DNA from: Anaerolineae bacterium
GTDB taxonomy: Bacteria; Chloroflexota; Anaerolineae; Anaerolineales; Villigracilaceae
DNA: 13,965 nt
Direction: 5' to 3'
NCBI GenBank assembly: GCA_003694975.1
Contig: RFJH01000165.1
Location: forward strand, 1 to 13,965
The translations under genes were made by a program, and so were the position numbers. Below the pieces are notes generated by a model, which searched no databases, was not told where the DNA came from, and was given only the letters and a program-made list of their open reading frames with translations. Each line of letters opens with the position of its first letter. The first letter of the stretch is position 1. This document shows, one piece after another, positions 13,291 to 13,965 of this stretch.

Positions 13291-13965
13291 TACTGACCCG
13301 ATCCTTTGTGCGTCCCGCGACGTCTCGTGACCACCATCAGATTGCCCATCTGATGTACTTTGAGTCCCACGTCCACCGCCATCTTGACTGGCGTTCACCA
13401 CTGGACTGGTTAGGCAATTCATCCTACTGGGTGCTGGAAGACAACGGTCAGGTCCTTGCGGCGCTGGCCTGTCCGCAGGACCCTCCGCGCGTGGCCTGGA
13501 TCCGCCTTTTCGTCCACGCGGCACGCCTGCCGTTGCGTGAGGCCTGGGAAACGCTCTGGGCGATTGCCCGCGCCGACCTTGCCGATACCCCTGACGTGAC
13601 GGTTGCCTCCATTGCGCTCAAACGCTGGTTCCAGGGTGTGCTTCGGGAGAGTGGTTTCGTGCCCTCATGCGATGTGGTCACCCTTGAGCGTCGTTGGCAA
13701 CCTCATCGGCAGGTCTCGCCGCCGGCGGGGTATGTGCTTCGGGAAATGCGTCTTGACGATTTGCCCCGTGTGGCCGAGGTGGACAGGGCCGCTTTTTCTC
13801 CTCTCTGGCGGAACTCGCTCACCGCTTTGCAGCGGGCTTATCGGCAGGCTGCCTTTGCGACCGTCCTGGAGCATCGGGGGGAGGTGGTCGGTTATCAGAT
13901 CAGTACGCAAAACGCTCTCGGTGCGCACCTGGCGCGCCTGGCTGTGCGCCCGGATGTGCAAGGGC
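13287..13965 (+). CDS. GNAT-family acetyltransferase, tandem type (3' end cut by window)
   Basis: The ATG at 13287 overlaps the TPR stop (ATGA), and the frame runs open to the window end (226 codons). The first half (about 8-150) resembles a degenerate GNAT unit with WIRLFVHAARLPLREAWETLW and later LRESGFVPSCDVVTLERRW, without a clear acetyl-CoA loop. A second unit starts at about 155 (GYVLREMRLDDLPRVAEVD). It has the strand GEVVGYQIS and then LARLAVRPDVQG, which is motif A leading into the acetyl-CoA pyrophosphate loop (R/Q-x-x-G-x-G/A), cut at the edge. This two-unit build is known in the superfamily, where often one half is catalytic. Substrate unknown; it could acetylate a protein N-terminus, a small molecule or a lysine. 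Confidence 0.82.
   Translation, partial: MILTRSFVRPATSRDHHQIAHLMYFESHVHRHLDWRSPLDWLGNSSYWVLEDNGQVLAALACPQDPPRVAWIRLFVHAARLPLREAWETLWAIARADLADTPDVTVASIALKRWFQGVLRESGFVPSCDVVTLERRWQPHRQVSPPAGYVLREMRLDDLPRVAEVDRAAFSPLWRNSLTALQRAYRQAAFATVLEHRGEVVGYQISTQNALGAHLARLAVRPDVQG

Overview
The window is a gene-dense, GC-rich bacterial chromosomal segment. It holds 15 protein-coding genes, two of them cut by the window ends. I see no tRNA, rRNA, CRISPR array, insertion sequence or prophage signature, and no gene-free stretch longer than about 120 bp. The gene content suggests a Chloroflexota bacterium, probably an Anaerolineae-like lineage: a Tad-type CpaE/CpaF pair next to soluble histidine kinases, a ParAB locus behind a PfkB kinase, and a glycosyltransferase with an NPRG..AYVRND segment typical of that group as I remember it. 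This placement is from memory of family style and was not computed.

Layout. (1) Positions 1-735 hold the C-terminal part of a GT-B glycosyltransferase on the plus strand. (2) Positions 746-1876 hold a two-gene minus-strand operon: an FtsK/EccC-like P-loop ATPase followed directly by a 105-residue protein of unknown function. Its promoter is near consensus, and a perfect GAAC-N4-GTTC palindrome of the Gram-positive LexA (SOS) type sits on its expected start site. (3) A 120-bp divergent promoter region (1877-1996) separates it from a long plus-strand run that starts with a probably leaderless PfkB-family kinase gene. (4) That gene is followed after 2 nt by parA, then parB and a YtcJ-like amidohydrolase. 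The parA-parB junction holds two overlapping, mutually exclusive perfect inverted repeats. (5) Positions 6177-9195 encode two histidine kinases with no visible membrane segment and an OmpR/PhoB-type response regulator. The first kinase has an N-terminal domain matching the MshEN/GspE-N c-di-GMP-binding motif. (6) Positions 9209-12002 hold a translationally coupled Tad secretion block: CpaE/TadZ-like, a 96-residue acidic protein, and the CpaF/TadA ATPase. (7) Behind a fresh extended -10 promoter lie a double-XRE regulator, a TPR protein and a tandem GNAT acetyltransferase that runs off the right end.

How they may work together: the c-di-GMP-like sensor kinase, the GAF kinase and the response regulator lie directly upstream of the Tad localisation and assembly ATPases. 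This suggests that a second-messenger or intracellular signal controls Tad pilus or surface-secretion functions. CpaE looks like a pseudo-receiver fused to a degenerate ParA-like ATPase, which fits a positional scaffold rather than a classical phosphorelay output. The SOS-box-controlled FtsK-like ATPase with its small partner is the least explained module and the best candidate for an undescribed system.
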